In this document: in pieces, positions 33,416-41,910 of the stretch
Position numbering within the stretch: the first letter of the stretch is position 1
Layout: each line of letters starts with the position of its first letter
Source of the DNA: Mangrovicoccus sp. HB161399
GTDB taxonomy: Bacteria; Pseudomonadota; Alphaproteobacteria; Rhodobacterales; Rhodobacteraceae
DNA length: 49,812 nt
NCBI RefSeq assembly: GCF_013184745.1
Contig: NZ_JAATVU010000042.1
Coordinates: 1 to 49,812 of the forward strand
Direction: 5' to 3'
Translations under genes and position numbers: made by a program
Notes under the pieces: model-generated
Told to the model about the DNA's origin: nothing
Seen by the model: only the letters and a program-made list of their open reading frames with translations
The model's database searches: none

Positions 33416-34020
33416 TCAGAACCCGTAGGCCAGGCCGATCCCGGCGCGGTGGCCCGCGGCGAGACCTCGCGGCGGCGGCCATTCGCCTTCTTCAGCGAGA
33501 CCGCCCCGAAGGCGGCGCGGCTCAGATCCGCGAAGCGCCGCAGATGCTCGCCTGCCTGGCGCGAAACGCCCAGCACGGCCTGCACGCCCCAGGCGCTTCC
33601 GCTGTCATCGTCCAGTGGTCCCGCCGCGGTCCGGCAGCCGTCGAGCTTGAAGCTGCCATGGCCGATCCCGAGACCGGCATAGGGCACCCAGCGGGCGGCG
33701 CCGGTTGGATCGAAACCGGCATAGGCATTGGCCCAGGTCGCCGCGGCGAGGCATTCGCCGCCGCCGGTACCGGACACATCGGCGGCCTGGCCGGAAGAAT
33801 GCAGTTTGGCGCGGATGCCGCCCCAGCGGGCGACGGGTCCGAAATCGTGGCCGAGATGGAGGCTCAGGCCGGGATCCGCCTGCGGCTCGGCACTGGTGGC
33901 GCCGGCATCGTGATCCGCAGCGCCGACGGCACCGAGCGAGAGGGCGGCATAGGCGCCGGAATCGGCCAGCGCCGGAACGGCGGCGGCGGCGAGGAGGGCG
34001 GAGAGGGCAACAGGGGTCAT
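33416..34020 (-). pseudogene. Frameshifted outer-membrane beta-barrel protein
   Basis: The frame starting at ATG 34020 has a signal peptide (MTPVALSALLAAAAVPALA) and barrel-like strands (GAYAALSLGAVGAAD; LSLHLGHDFGPVARWGGIRAKLH; WVPYAGLGIGHGSFKLDGC; AWGVQAVLGVSR; FGAVSLKKANG). The natural barrel end, AAGHRAGIGLAYGF-stop with the terminal Phe, is in another frame. The shift falls in the GGCGGCGGCC run at ~33470-33480. Read straight on, the frame loses the C-terminal strand and terminal Phe needed for assembly. Could be a repeat-slippage event or a sequence error. Confidence 0.75.
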
Positions 34021-34171
34021 GGTGACTGTCCTTCCAGGTCCGGCAAAGCGGCGGAGTAGCCCGTCCGGGCCCTCCGCGACAGGACCGCCCGGGACAGAGT
34101 CTTGGCCGCAGGTTGCAGGCGCGGCACCGCGCATCCTTGCCCCGGCCGGAGGGCGCGGGCCGGGCAGGGCC

Positions 34172-35164
34172 ATGAGACTGCGGTCCGCATCGGCCGGACT
34201 GGCCCGTTCCCATGCCGACCATGCCGCCATGCTGGGTGCCGACCGCGCCGCGCTGCCGGCCGACCAGGATGCGCGGGTGCCGCTCGGCCGGTTCCGGGCG
34301 CTGATCCTGGCGGCGAAGGCGGCGACCGGCGACCCGGCCTTCGTCCTGCACCATGCCGCGGCCACGCGGATCGAGGATCACTCCGTCGCCGGGCTGATCA
34401 TCCATGCCTGCCGCAGCATGGCCGAGGCGGTGGCGCAGCTGAACCGCTGCGGCAGGCTGATGGTCGAGGTCGACCTGATGGACGGGGCGGCGCGGTTCTC
34501 GGCGGAGATCGGCCCCGAGGGTGCCCGGATCATCGGCAACCGCCCCGATCCGGATGCCTTCCCGGAACTGACGGAGTCGGCCTTCGGCCGTTTCGCCGCC
34601 GAGTTCCGGCGCGAATTCCCGGACCGGCCGTTTGCCCGCGCGCTGGAGGTGACCCATGCGGCGCCGGACCAGGCCGCAGCCTATGGCGAGGTGCTGCGCT
34701 GCCCGGTGCGCTTCGGCGCGCCGCGCAATGCGATGCTGATCGACGCGGCCCGGCCGGGGCAGGAATTCGGCGAGCACAACGGCTATGTCTTCGGGCTCCC
34801 CGCGGAGCGGGCCGAGGCGCTGATGGCGGAACTGTCGGCAGCCGAATGCCTGCCGGCCCGGATCGAGGCGCTGCTTCTGCCGGATCTGCACAAGGGCGCG
34901 TTCTCTGCCGAGGCGGCGGCGGCCCCTCTGGGGATGAGCCGCCAGACGCGCTAACGGCGGCTGAAGGCCGACGGCACCAGCTTCGCCGCGCTGGCGGACG
35001 GGCTGCGCTGCCGCATGGCGAAGGACAGCCTGAGCGCGCGCACGGTCTCGGCCAGCGAGGCCGCCTGCCTGACCGGGTTTGCCGAGACCTCGTCCTTCGC
35101 CCGCGCCTTCCGCAGCTGGGCCGGGCTTGCCCCGGCCCGGTTCCGCGCGGGCCGGGCCATCTGA
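34172..35164 (+). pseudogene. AraC-family regulator interrupted by a stop codon
   Basis: The first 260 codons encode the AraC-type ligand-binding half (ARAC_bind: VPLGRFRALILAAKAATGDPAFVLHHAAATRIEDH; CGRLMVEVDLMDGAARFSAEIG) and the start of the helix-turn-helix (AAAAPLGMSRQTR). An in-frame TAA (34952-34954) sits where the family has Gln in SRQTLQRRLK. The same frame then continues RRLKADGTSFAALADGLR...FAETSSFARAFRSWAGLAPARFRAGRAI to a stop at 35162. So the DNA-binding domain is cut in two and the gene is probably inactive. Full length would be a normal 330 residues. Confidence 0.85.
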
Positions 35165-35206
35165 TCCGGCGGGCGGTTTGCCGCAGCTCTGCAATGCAGC
35201 ATCCGC

Positions 35207-35230
35207 TTGACCTGAACTTAGGTTGAGGTC
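35207..35230 (+). promoter_or_regulatory. SoxR-box-like promoter element
   Basis: A -35 TTGACC at 35207 overlaps a 22-bp imperfect palindrome (35209-35230) with half-sites GACCTGAAC and GTTGAGGTC, close to the SoxR operator halves CCTCAA/TTGAGG. A 19-bp spacer leads to GACAAG (35232-35237) as a weak -10, the over-long MerR-type spacing. It lies 142 bp before the SDR gene and downstream of the broken AraC gene. Confidence 0.6.
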
Positions 35231-35348
35231 GGACAAGGGCACCGGCCTGTCCGACGCAGGCGCCCCGGCGGGACCGGGGCTGTTGCGGAGCCCGTGCGTC
35301 CCGTCCCCCTGGCGCGCGGCTCCGTCATGAACGGAGGTGACGCAAGTC

Positions 35349-36074
35349 ATGGAAGAGTCCAAGAAGATCGCGCTGGTCAGCGGCGCGAACCGCGGCATCG
35401 GCGAAGCGGTGGCCCGGGCGCTGGCGGCGCAGGGCGTGCATGTGCTGATGGGCTGCCGCGACCTGGAGAAGGGCCGTGCGGCAACGGCACCGCTGGTGGC
35501 CGCGGGGCTGGAGGCGGCGGCGGTGCAGCTCGACGTCACCGACGCGTCCAGCGTCGCGGCGCTGGCGGAGGAGATCAGGGCCAGGTTCGGCCGCCTCGAC
35601 ATCCTCGTCAACAATGCCGGGGTCGGGCTGGACTTCGTGCCCGGCCTCACGCCGGTGGAGAAGATGGAGCAGACGCTGGCGATCAACGTCACCGGCGGGC
35701 TGCGCCTGACCGAGGCGATGGTGCCGCTGCTCGCCGCCGCACCGCATCCGCGCATCGTCAACGTGTCGTCGGAGCTGGCCAGCTTCGGCCTGCGCCACGA
35801 TCCGGACTGGGAACATGCCGACAAGATCCTGCCGACCTACGCGGCCACCAAGGCCGCGGTGAACGCGCTGACCGTCAGCCATGCCGCCGCGCTGGCGGAG
35901 CAGGGGATCAAGGTCAACGCGATCTGCCCGGGCTTCACTGCGACCGAGGCTACGGGGTTCGTGCCCGACCGCACGCCGGACGAGGCCGCGGTGATCGTGG
36001 TGCAGATGGCGCTCATCGGCGATGACGGCCCGACGGGGACCTTCTCGAACGACGCGGGCCCGCTGCCCTGGTAG
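35349..36074 (+). CDS. Short-chain dehydrogenase/reductase
   Basis: I start at ATG 35349 (GGAGG 11 bases upstream) rather than the GTG at 35337. The 241-residue protein has the classical SDR motifs: VSGANRGIGEAVARAL (cofactor), LDVTD, NNAG (88-91), catalytic Ser 140/141 (NVSS), Y164 and K168 (YAATK). An Arg in MGCRDLEKG after strand 2 suggests NADPH. The SELASF...EHADKILPTYAATK spacing resembles plant carbonyl-reductase-like SDRs. It lies behind a SoxR-box-like promoter and 67 bp before an FMN reductase, so both are likely in one transcript. Confidence 0.92.
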   Translation: MEESKKIALVSGANRGIGEAVARALAAQGVHVLMGCRDLEKGRAATAPLVAAGLEAAAVQLDVTDASSVAALAEEIRARFGRLDILVNNAGVGLDFVPGLTPVEKMEQTLAINVTGGLRLTEAMVPLLAAAPHPRIVNVSSELASFGLRHDPDWEHADKILPTYAATKAAVNALTVSHAAALAEQGIKVNAICPGFTATEATGFVPDRTPDEAAVIVVQMALIGDDGPTGTFSNDAGPLPW

Positions 36075-36141
36075 GCCGCACCCATCCCTTTCCCGCCGGG
36101 CGGCCCCCTGCTGCCTGGCCCCCTCCCCAGGAAGACCGAAG

Positions 36142-36699
36142 ATGAAAGAGACCTATGATATCGCCGTGCTGGTGGGTTCGCTCCGCAAGGGCAGCTACAG
36201 CGGCATGCTGGCCGACGCGCTGATCCGCCTGTCGCCCGCGAACATGACGTTCCGCAAGGTGGAGATCGGCCACCTGCCGCTCTACAACCCCGATCTCGAC
36301 GGCCGGGAAGCCGGCGGGGCCTGGGCGCAGTTCCGCGACGAGATCCGCGGCGCTGACGGCGTGCTGTTCTCCTCGCCGGAATACAACCGCTCGGTCCCGG
36401 CGGCGATCAAGAACGCGCTCGATGTCGGCTCGCGGCCGATGGGGTCGAGCGTCTGGAAGGGCAAGCCCGCCATGGTCGCGACCTGCTCTCTGGGCGGGGT
36501 CGGCGGCTTCGGCGCGAACCACCACCTGCGCCAGCCGCTGGTGTTCCTCGACATGCCGGTGATGCAGCAGCCCGAGGTCTATGTCGGCGGGGTCAAGGCG
36601 CTCTTCGCCGAGGACGGGTCTATCGCTTCGGAGGCCACCGAAGGCTTCCTGAAGACCGCGGCCGAGACCTTCGCTGGCTGGGTGGCCAAGTTCGCCTGA
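36142..36699 (+). CDS. NADPH-dependent FMN reductase (ChrR/YieF-like)
   Basis: The 185-residue flavodoxin-like protein has the phosphate loop VGSLRKGSYSG, the FMN/subunit motif SSPEYNRSVPAAIKNALDVGSRP, and CSLGGVGGFGA near the isoalloxazine site. This family reduces quinones, chromate and other electrophiles with two electrons, avoiding radical formation. Together with the SDR and upstream SoxR-box it forms a plausible response unit to redox-cycling compounds. GGAAGACCGAAG provides the ribosome site. Confidence 0.92.
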   Translation: MKETYDIAVLVGSLRKGSYSGMLADALIRLSPANMTFRKVEIGHLPLYNPDLDGREAGGAWAQFRDEIRGADGVLFSSPEYNRSVPAAIKNALDVGSRPMGSSVWKGKPAMVATCSLGGVGGFGANHHLRQPLVFLDMPVMQQPEVYVGGVKALFAEDGSIASEATEGFLKTAAETFAGWVAKFA

Positions 36700-36713
36700 C
36701 CCGATGGGATGCG

Positions 36714-36749
36714 ATGCCCCCGCTGCCTTTCCGGGCGGCGGGGGCATTT
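36714..36749. terminator. Bidirectional terminator
   Basis: ATGCCCCCGC (36714-36723) pairs with GCGGGGGCAT (36738-36747), with a further inner GCC/GGC, and TTT follows. It sits between the convergent ends of the FMN reductase and molybdoenzyme genes. Confidence 0.75.
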
Positions 36750-36753
36750 CCCG

Positions 36754-38946
36754 TCAGCCCGCGCTCAGGTCATGGCCCGAGAGCGGCAGGGTGCGGAACC
36801 GCCGTCCGGTCAGCGCGGCGGCGGCATTGACCACCGCCGGGCCGACGCCGGGCAGGCCGGGCTCGCCGATCCCGCCCATCTTCGCGCCGCTCTCGACGAT
36901 CGCGACCTTCACCTCGGGCATCTGGTCCGGGCGCAGGATGTCGTAGCTGTCGAAGTTCCGCGCCACCGGCGCGCCATCCTCGTAGACATGTTCCTCGACC
37001 AGCGTCTGCGACAGGCCGAGCGCCACGGCGGATTGCACCTGTGCCTCGATGATCGCCGGGTTGACGATGCTGCCCGGATCGATTGCCACCCAGATGCGGT
37101 GGACGCGGATCGATCCGCCCTCGACCGACACCTCGGCCATGGTCGCGACTTCCGAGCCGAAGGGCGAGGCCATCGCGACGCCGCGGGCGAGGGTGGTGCC
37201 GTCCTCCGCCTGATAGGGGCCGCGCTGCCAGCCGCCCGAGAGCGTCTCCACCTCGGCCAGCAGGGTGGCATGGCGCGGCGAGCCCGCGACCAGCTCCTTG
37301 CGCAGCTCGTAGGGATCGCGCCCCGCAGCCTCGGCCAGCTCGTCGAGGAAGCTCTCGTAGAAATAGTCGTGCATCGAGTGCCCGACAGCGCGCCAGTAGC
37401 CGATCACCGCCGGGTTGGCGGCATAGACATGGCCGATCCGGCGGTTCGGGATCGCGTAGGGCTTGCCCGAGATCCCCTCATGCGCCGAGCTGTCCTCGCC
37501 CGCCGGCGCCTTGTACCAGCGTCCCGTCGGCCCTTCGCCCAGCACTTCGGCCGAGAGCGCCAGCGTGCCGTCCGCCAGCACCGCGCCGCGGAACCGCGCC
37601 GTGCCCATCGGGCGCACGGCGTCGCGCAGGAATTCCTCCTCGCGGGTCCAGACCAGCTTCACCGGGCGTCCGGTGGCCTTCGCCAGGCGGATCGCCTGCG
37701 GGAACGGGTTGGCGGTGCGGTAGAGGAAATGCCGCCCGAAGAAGCCGCCAAGCATCTGCGAATGGATCGTCACCTTGTCCGGCGCGATCCCGGCAGTCTC
37801 GGCGGCAGCGCCGAGGAACATCTCCGGCGCCTGGTTCGGCAGCCACAGGTCCAGCGTGCCATCCGCGTTGAAGCGCGCGGTGGCGGAGGGCGGCTCCAGC
37901 TGGCCATGGGCCAGGAAGGGCGCACCATAGACCGCCTCGATCACCGTCTCCGCGCCCGCGAGCGCCGCCTCGGCATCGCCCTCGGCCTCGACCTGCAGCC
38001 CCGGACCTTCAAGGGCGAGAAGCTGCTCGCGATAGCCCGCGCTGGAGAAATCCGCCGGAAGCGGCCATTCGGCTTCGGTTTCCTGCCACTCGACCTCTGC
38101 CGCCTCGACGGCACGGCGGGCCTGCCAGAAGCGGTCGGCGACCACCGCCACGGCCCCGTCCAGAAGATGCACCGAATGCACGCCGCGCATCGCTTCGATC
38201 TCGGCGAGGTTGGTCACGGAGGCCGGGCCCAGCCCCAGACGCGGGGCGTGCTGCACGGCGGCCGAGAGCATGCCCTCGACCTCGACATCGATGGCGTATT
38301 TCGCCTGGCCGGTGGACTTGTCGCGGATGTCGAGCCGCTTCAGCCCGGCACGGATCCAGCGGAACTCCGACGGGTCGCGCAAGCTGACCTCGGCCGGAAC
38401 GGCAAGCTCCATCGCTGCCCCGGACAGATCGCCGTAGCCGATCTCGCGGCTGGACGCCTCATGGACGACCACGCCCGGACGGGTGGACAGCTCGGAGACC
38501 GGCACGCCCAGCTGCTCGGCGGCGGCCTCGACCAGCATCGCGCGGCCCGTGGCACCGAGACGCCGCATCAGGTCGTAGCTGGTGCGCACCGACGAGCTGC
38601 CGCCGGTGAAGCGGAAGCCGCCCATCACGTCGAAGGGCGCGCCGGGCGGGGCGGGGACGACCTCGAAGACGGCAGGGTCGAGGTCCAGCTCCTCGCCGAC
38701 GATCTGGGTCAGGGCGGTGTAGATGCCCTGGCCGCCCTCGATGAAGGGGCTCTGCAGCACCGCGGTGCCGTCGGGACGGATCTGAAGGAAGAGCGGCACC
38801 GGCGGACCTGCCTCGGGGGCGGCCTCCTGCCCGCGGGCCGGGCGCAGCGGCAGGGCGGTGGCCAGCACCAGCCCGGCAGTGCCCGAGAGGAAGCCGCGGC
38901 GCGACAGGTTCAGCGGACGGGATTTCGGGAAGCTCATCTCTGTCAT
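36754..38946 (-). CDS. Molybdopterin-binding large subunit, IorB-like aldehyde/xanthine oxidase family
   Basis: The 730-residue protein has a Tat signal (LNLSRRGFLSGTAGLVLATAL) and two MoCoBD regions: GGQGIYTALTQIVGEELDLDP early, and GGFFGRHFLYRTANPFPQAIRLAKATGRPVKLVWTREEEF and VGHSMHDYFYESFLDELAEAAGRDPYELR later. The late Glu region reads GGIGEPGLPGVGPAVVNA, containing the catalytic Glu of the xanthine oxidase family. It would hydroxylate an aldehyde or N-heterocycle in the periplasm. The partner [2Fe-2S] subunit lies three bases upstream. No FAD subunit is nearby, as in isoquinoline 1-oxidoreductase, whose electrons go to cytochromes. Confidence 0.92.
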   Translation of the reverse strand: MTEMSFPKSRPLNLSRRGFLSGTAGLVLATALPLRPARGQEAAPEAGPPVPLFLQIRPDGTAVLQSPFIEGGQGIYTALTQIVGEELDLDPAVFEVVPAPPGAPFDVMGGFRFTGGSSSVRTSYDLMRRLGATGRAMLVEAAAEQLGVPVSELSTRPGVVVHEASSREIGYGDLSGAAMELAVPAEVSLRDPSEFRWIRAGLKRLDIRDKSTGQAKYAIDVEVEGMLSAAVQHAPRLGLGPASVTNLAEIEAMRGVHSVHLLDGAVAVVADRFWQARRAVEAAEVEWQETEAEWPLPADFSSAGYREQLLALEGPGLQVEAEGDAEAALAGAETVIEAVYGAPFLAHGQLEPPSATARFNADGTLDLWLPNQAPEMFLGAAAETAGIAPDKVTIHSQMLGGFFGRHFLYRTANPFPQAIRLAKATGRPVKLVWTREEEFLRDAVRPMGTARFRGAVLADGTLALSAEVLGEGPTGRWYKAPAGEDSSAHEGISGKPYAIPNRRIGHVYAANPAVIGYWRAVGHSMHDYFYESFLDELAEAAGRDPYELRKELVAGSPRHATLLAEVETLSGGWQRGPYQAEDGTTLARGVAMASPFGSEVATMAEVSVEGGSIRVHRIWVAIDPGSIVNPAIIEAQVQSAVALGLSQTLVEEHVYEDGAPVARNFDSYDILRPDQMPEVKVAIVESGAKMGGIGEPGLPGVGPAVVNAAAALTGRRFRTLPLSGHDLSAG

Positions 38947-38949
38947 GGA

Positions 38950-39396
38950 TCAGGCCTCCGACGCGGCGCGCACGGCAGCGCGGATCTTGTTGTAGGTCCC
39001 GCAGCGGCAAAGGTTGGCCATGGCAGCCTCGATGTCGGCGTCGTCAGGCGCGGACGTGCCGGTCAGCAGCGCGGTCGCCGCCAGCACCTGGCCCGACTGG
39101 CAGTAGCCGCATTGCGGCACCTGGTGCTCGACCCAGGCCTCGACCACCTTGCGCCCGGTTTCCGTGTCTTCGACCGTCTCGATGGTGCGGATCTCGGCGC
39201 CCTCGGCCATTTCGGCCGGGGTGATGCAGGAGCGGGTGGGCTGGCCGTCGACGAGCACGGTGCAGGCGCCGCATTGCGCGATCCCGCAGCCGTATTTCGT
39301 GCCGGTCAGGCCCAGCTCCTCGCGGATCACCCACAGGAGCGGGGTGTCCGGCTCGACATCGACATCGCGGAGGGTTCCGTTGACCTTGAGTTGCAC
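38950..39396 (-). CDS. [2Fe-2S] small subunit, IorA-like
   Basis: GTG start with AGGAG six bases upstream. The 148-residue protein has the plant-type [2Fe-2S] domain (C37, C42, C45, C57; GCGIAQCGACTVLVDG) and the four-helix domain with the second cluster (C96, C99, C130, C132; CGYCQSGQV and LCRCGTY). It passes electrons from the molybdenum site of the large subunit. No signal peptide: it should be co-exported with the Tat-tagged large subunit. Gene order small then large, three bases apart, matches iorAB. Confidence 0.94.
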   Translation of the reverse strand: MQLKVNGTLRDVDVEPDTPLLWVIREELGLTGTKYGCGIAQCGACTVLVDGQPTRSCITPAEMAEGAEIRTIETVEDTETGRKVVEAWVEHQVPQCGYCQSGQVLAATALLTGTSAPDDADIEAAMANLCRCGTYNKIRAAVRAASEA

Positions 39397-39613
39397 TGGC
39401 GTCTCCTGGAGTTGCGTTCGGCGTTTTCGCCTGGGATGCTTTGCCGATAAAACTGGCGCGGCAGGGCAGAACGGGAATGCGCTGTCCCCTCATGCCAGAA
39501 ATGAATCCTGCTCATGAGATGGCGGACCGGGCGGACATGCACCCGGTCCGTGGAATGGCGCGCCGCACGTGGGCCTGCTGCGAGGCCATGAGCCTGCGCC
39601 GGCGGCTATCTGG

Positions 39614-40588
39614 TCATTCCGCCGCGAGCGCTCCGGCTCCGGCAAATGCCTCGCCGAAGAAGGCGGCGAGCCGGGCGAAGGGGATCTTCTCCGGACGGTC
39701 ATAGAGATCGACGTGGTTGCAGTCCTCGATCACCAGCAGTTCGCGCGGGCCGGGCAGGTTCTCGAACACATCCTCGGAGAAGTAGCGCGAATGCGCCTCG
39801 TCGCCGATTACCAGAAGCACCGGCCGCCCGGCCAGCCAGCCGAGATTGTCGAGCAGGGCGAAGTTCATCCAGGACGGCGAGGACGTCATGGTGAACTGCG
39901 TGGTCGAGCGCGGGTGGTAGCCGCGCGGGCGCGAGTAGAACTCCCCGAACTCGGCCCCGACAGGGTTGGCTTCCGCATCCCAGTCAAGCGGCGCGCCGCG
40001 ATCGGTCATGGCCGCATCGCCGGTCCCGGCGTCGGTCCAGCGCTGTTCTGCCAATGTCCGGAGCATCTCCAGCCGGTCGGCATCGGACAGGCTGTCGCCG
40101 AAGCCGTTCCGCATCATCCGGCTGATGTCGTACATCGACACGGTGGCCACGGCGCGGATGCGCGGGTCGATCTTGGCGGCCGACAGGGCGAAGCCGCCCG
40201 AGCCGCAGATGCCGATGGCGCCGATCCGCGCGCGGTCGACGAAGGGCCGGGTGCCGAGAAAATCGACCGCGGCCATGAAATCCTCGACCATCTGTTCGGG
40301 CGAGGACAGGTGCCGCTGGCCACCTTCGGAGGCGCCGTTCCAGGCAGGGTCGAAGGCCAGCACGACGAAGCCCTGCTTCGCCAGTTCGCCGGCATGGAGC
40401 GCCGGGCCCTGCTCCTTGACGCCGCCATAGGGCGCGCCGACGATCAGCGCCGGGTGGCGGCGGGCGGCATCCAGCCCTGCGGGCGCGTAGAGATCGGCCG
40501 CGATGCGGAGGCCGAAGCGGGTTTGATACGAGACCGGCGTGCGGGTGATGCCGGCGGGAAGATCGCAGATATATCCGTTCCTGGGCAT
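39614..40588 (-). CDS. Alpha/beta hydrolase with Cys in the nucleophile elbow
   Basis: The 324-residue protein has a dienelactone-hydrolase/YcjY-like fold: strand VSYQTRFGLRIAADLYAPAG, oxyanion region APYGGVKEQGPA, nucleophile elbow IGAIGICGSGGFAL with Cys where most hydrolases have Ser (or possibly Ser two positions later), acid site LVIGDEAHSRYFSED and catalytic His in EDCNHVDLYD. Normal length for the family. Substrate unknown. It lies 30 bp behind the cyclophilin-like gene in the same direction and upstream of the molybdoenzyme pair, so it may belong to the same catabolic unit. Confidence 0.87.
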   Translation of the reverse strand: MPRNGYICDLPAGITRTPVSYQTRFGLRIAADLYAPAGLDAARRHPALIVGAPYGGVKEQGPALHAGELAKQGFVVLAFDPAWNGASEGGQRHLSSPEQMVEDFMAAVDFLGTRPFVDRARIGAIGICGSGGFALSAAKIDPRIRAVATVSMYDISRMMRNGFGDSLSDADRLEMLRTLAEQRWTDAGTGDAAMTDRGAPLDWDAEANPVGAEFGEFYSRPRGYHPRSTTQFTMTSSPSWMNFALLDNLGWLAGRPVLLVIGDEAHSRYFSEDVFENLPGPRELLVIEDCNHVDLYDRPEKIPFARLAAFFGEAFAGAGALAAE

Positions 40589-40617
40589 GGGGGCAGTCCT
40601 TTCGGTCTTTTGTCAGG

Positions 40618-41055
40618 TCAGTCGGCCAGCTCGATGCGGACCGGCGTGTTTCCGGCTCCGAGCAGGGCGTCGAGCGGCCCGTCGAAGCGGCCGAGCTTCA
40701 GCAGGCCGGGCGAGGAGGGGAAGTCGCGGTAGAAGATCGCCAGGTTGCTCCAGGGGCGGTACTGCGTGATGTCGCCCGCCTTCGGCGCATAGGCGCGGGG
40801 CTCCCCGCGGTTGTCGAGCTGGCGGCCGAGGCCGGCGATCTTCTCGGTGCCGTGATAGTCCTCCAGCACCAGATCGAGCGGCAGCATCGACGCGAAGTCG
40901 CGGGCTGGCGCGCTGTCCTCCAGCGTGGCGGCAAGGACCGTGTCGCCCACGGTCACGGTGATGCGGGTCATGTCCCGGTCCCTTTCCTCGTCTGCGGCGG
41001 CCGGCCCTGCAAGCAGGGTCACGAGCGCCAGTGCCCTTGCCATCCTGGTGCGCAT
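40618..41055 (-). CDS. Exported cyclophilin-like protein
   Basis: The 145-residue protein has a signal peptide (MARALALVTLLAGPAAA) and a cyclophilin-like beta barrel (ITVTVGDTVLAATLEDSAPARDFASMLPLDLVLEDYHGTEKIAGLGRQLD...GDITQYRPWSNLAIFYRDF...LLKLGRFDGPLDALL). This small family (Cyclophil_like) is not a proven prolyl isomerase. It is commonly found with aldo/keto reductases, cupins and LysR regulators, as here. Divergent from the cupin gene over 236 bp. Confidence 0.85.
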   Translation of the reverse strand: MRTRMARALALVTLLAGPAAADEERDRDMTRITVTVGDTVLAATLEDSAPARDFASMLPLDLVLEDYHGTEKIAGLGRQLDNRGEPRAYAPKAGDITQYRPWSNLAIFYRDFPSSPGLLKLGRFDGPLDALLGAGNTPVRIELAD

Positions 41056-41209
41056 GCGCCGCCCTCCGGTGTCCGTGACGATCTATGGCATCGGGGCACC
41101 GGGATCATCGCCTGCAGATTGCTGCCAGCCATGAGCAGGGTTCATCAATCCCGGCGCACCGCAAGCTGGACGCGATCCATGAGCTGTCCTCATCACCGTC
41201 TCCCTGCGC

Positions 41210-41226
41210 GCGGCCATTATCCCGGG
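41210..41226 (+). promoter_or_regulatory. Shared 17-bp motif before the cupin gene
   Basis: GCGGCCATTATCCCGGG, 66 bp before the cupin start, matches GCGGCGATTATCCGGGG before the aldo/keto reductase (43644) at 15 of 17 bases. A likely shared regulator site, with the intact LysR at 41911 as first candidate. Confidence 0.45.
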
Positions 41227-41291
41227 CCTGTCCCGGGCCATATCGGGAAGCAGGCCACGAGGCCGCCTCATTTCCCGAAGGAGACGACCCC

Positions 41292-41750
41292 ATGACACGC
41301 ATCGCCGCGATCCTCGCGCTGACCCTCGCCGCCCCCGCTGCCATCGCGCAGTCGATGGAGATCACCCGTGCGGAGGACCGCGCCGGGCAGATCGGCGCCG
41401 CCGGGACCTTCACCGGCACCGCCTATGTCGCGCCGGTCTTCGGTCCGGACATGGCCGGGGTCAGCGCGGGCGAGGTGACCTTCCTGCCCGGCGCGCGCTC
41501 GGCCTGGCACACCCATCCGGCAGGGCAGAAGCTGATCGTCACCGCAGGCACCGGCTGGGTGCGGGAGCGCGGCCAGCCGAAGCAGGTGATGCAGGCCGGC
41601 GACGTGGTCTGGTGCCCGCCGGGCGTGGAGCACTGGCACGGCGCGACCGACACCACCCCGGTCACGCATCTCGCGATCCAGGCGGCGGTCGATGGGTCGG
41701 CGGTCGACTGGGGCGACCATGTCTCCGACGCGGACTACCATGGCGAATAG
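41292..41750 (+). CDS. Exported cupin-domain protein
   Basis: Start at ATG 41292, with GAAGGAGACG upstream. The 152-residue product has a signal peptide ([20 protein letters not shown]) and a single cupin: metal ligands in [18 protein letters not shown] (two His) and GVEHWHGA (His), plus a Glu/Gln position between them. The family covers quercetinase-like and carboxymuconolactone-associated cupins; periplasmic location suggests a sensor or an enzyme acting on aromatic or quinone products. It is in front of the LysR gene and overlaps a 40-codon lipoprotein-like frame. Confidence 0.87.
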   Translation: MTRIAAILALTLAAPAAIAQSMEITRAEDRAGQIGAAGTFTGTAYVAPVFGPDMAGVSAGEVTFLPGARSAWHTHPAGQKLIVTAGTGWVRERGQPKQVMQAGDVVWCPPGVEHWHGATDTTPVTHLAIQAAVDGSAVDWGDHVSDADYHGE

Positions 41751-41862
41751 GCAAGACGGCCGGATTGCCCGGCTGCTGATGCCGGCAGCCGCCATTGCGG
41801 CCGGGCTGGCGCTCGGCTGCGGGGCAGGGGCGGCCGTGCTGCCCTCCGGCCTGACAGGATAG
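41740..41862 (+). CDS. Possible 40-residue lipoprotein overlapping the cupin end
   Basis: An ATG at 41740 lies 11 bases before the end of the cupin stop codon, giving an overlap that suggests translational coupling. The peptide reads [20 protein letters not shown] then AGLALGCGAGAAVLPSGLTG. It has a basic N terminus, a hydrophobic core and an LALGC lipobox-like site. No homologue is known to me, so it may be a chance frame. Confidence 0.35.
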   Translation: MANRQDGRIARLLMPAAAIAAGLALGCGAGAAVLPSGLTG

Positions 41863-41910
41863 TCATTGGCACTGATGAACCTTCCACATATATCCTGAGG
41901 GAGACTGACT

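Noticed and set aside
36709-39450. A 913-codon plus-strand frame opposite the molybdoenzyme subunits
   Set aside because: Antisense shadow of two genes with all catalytic and cluster motifs in place.
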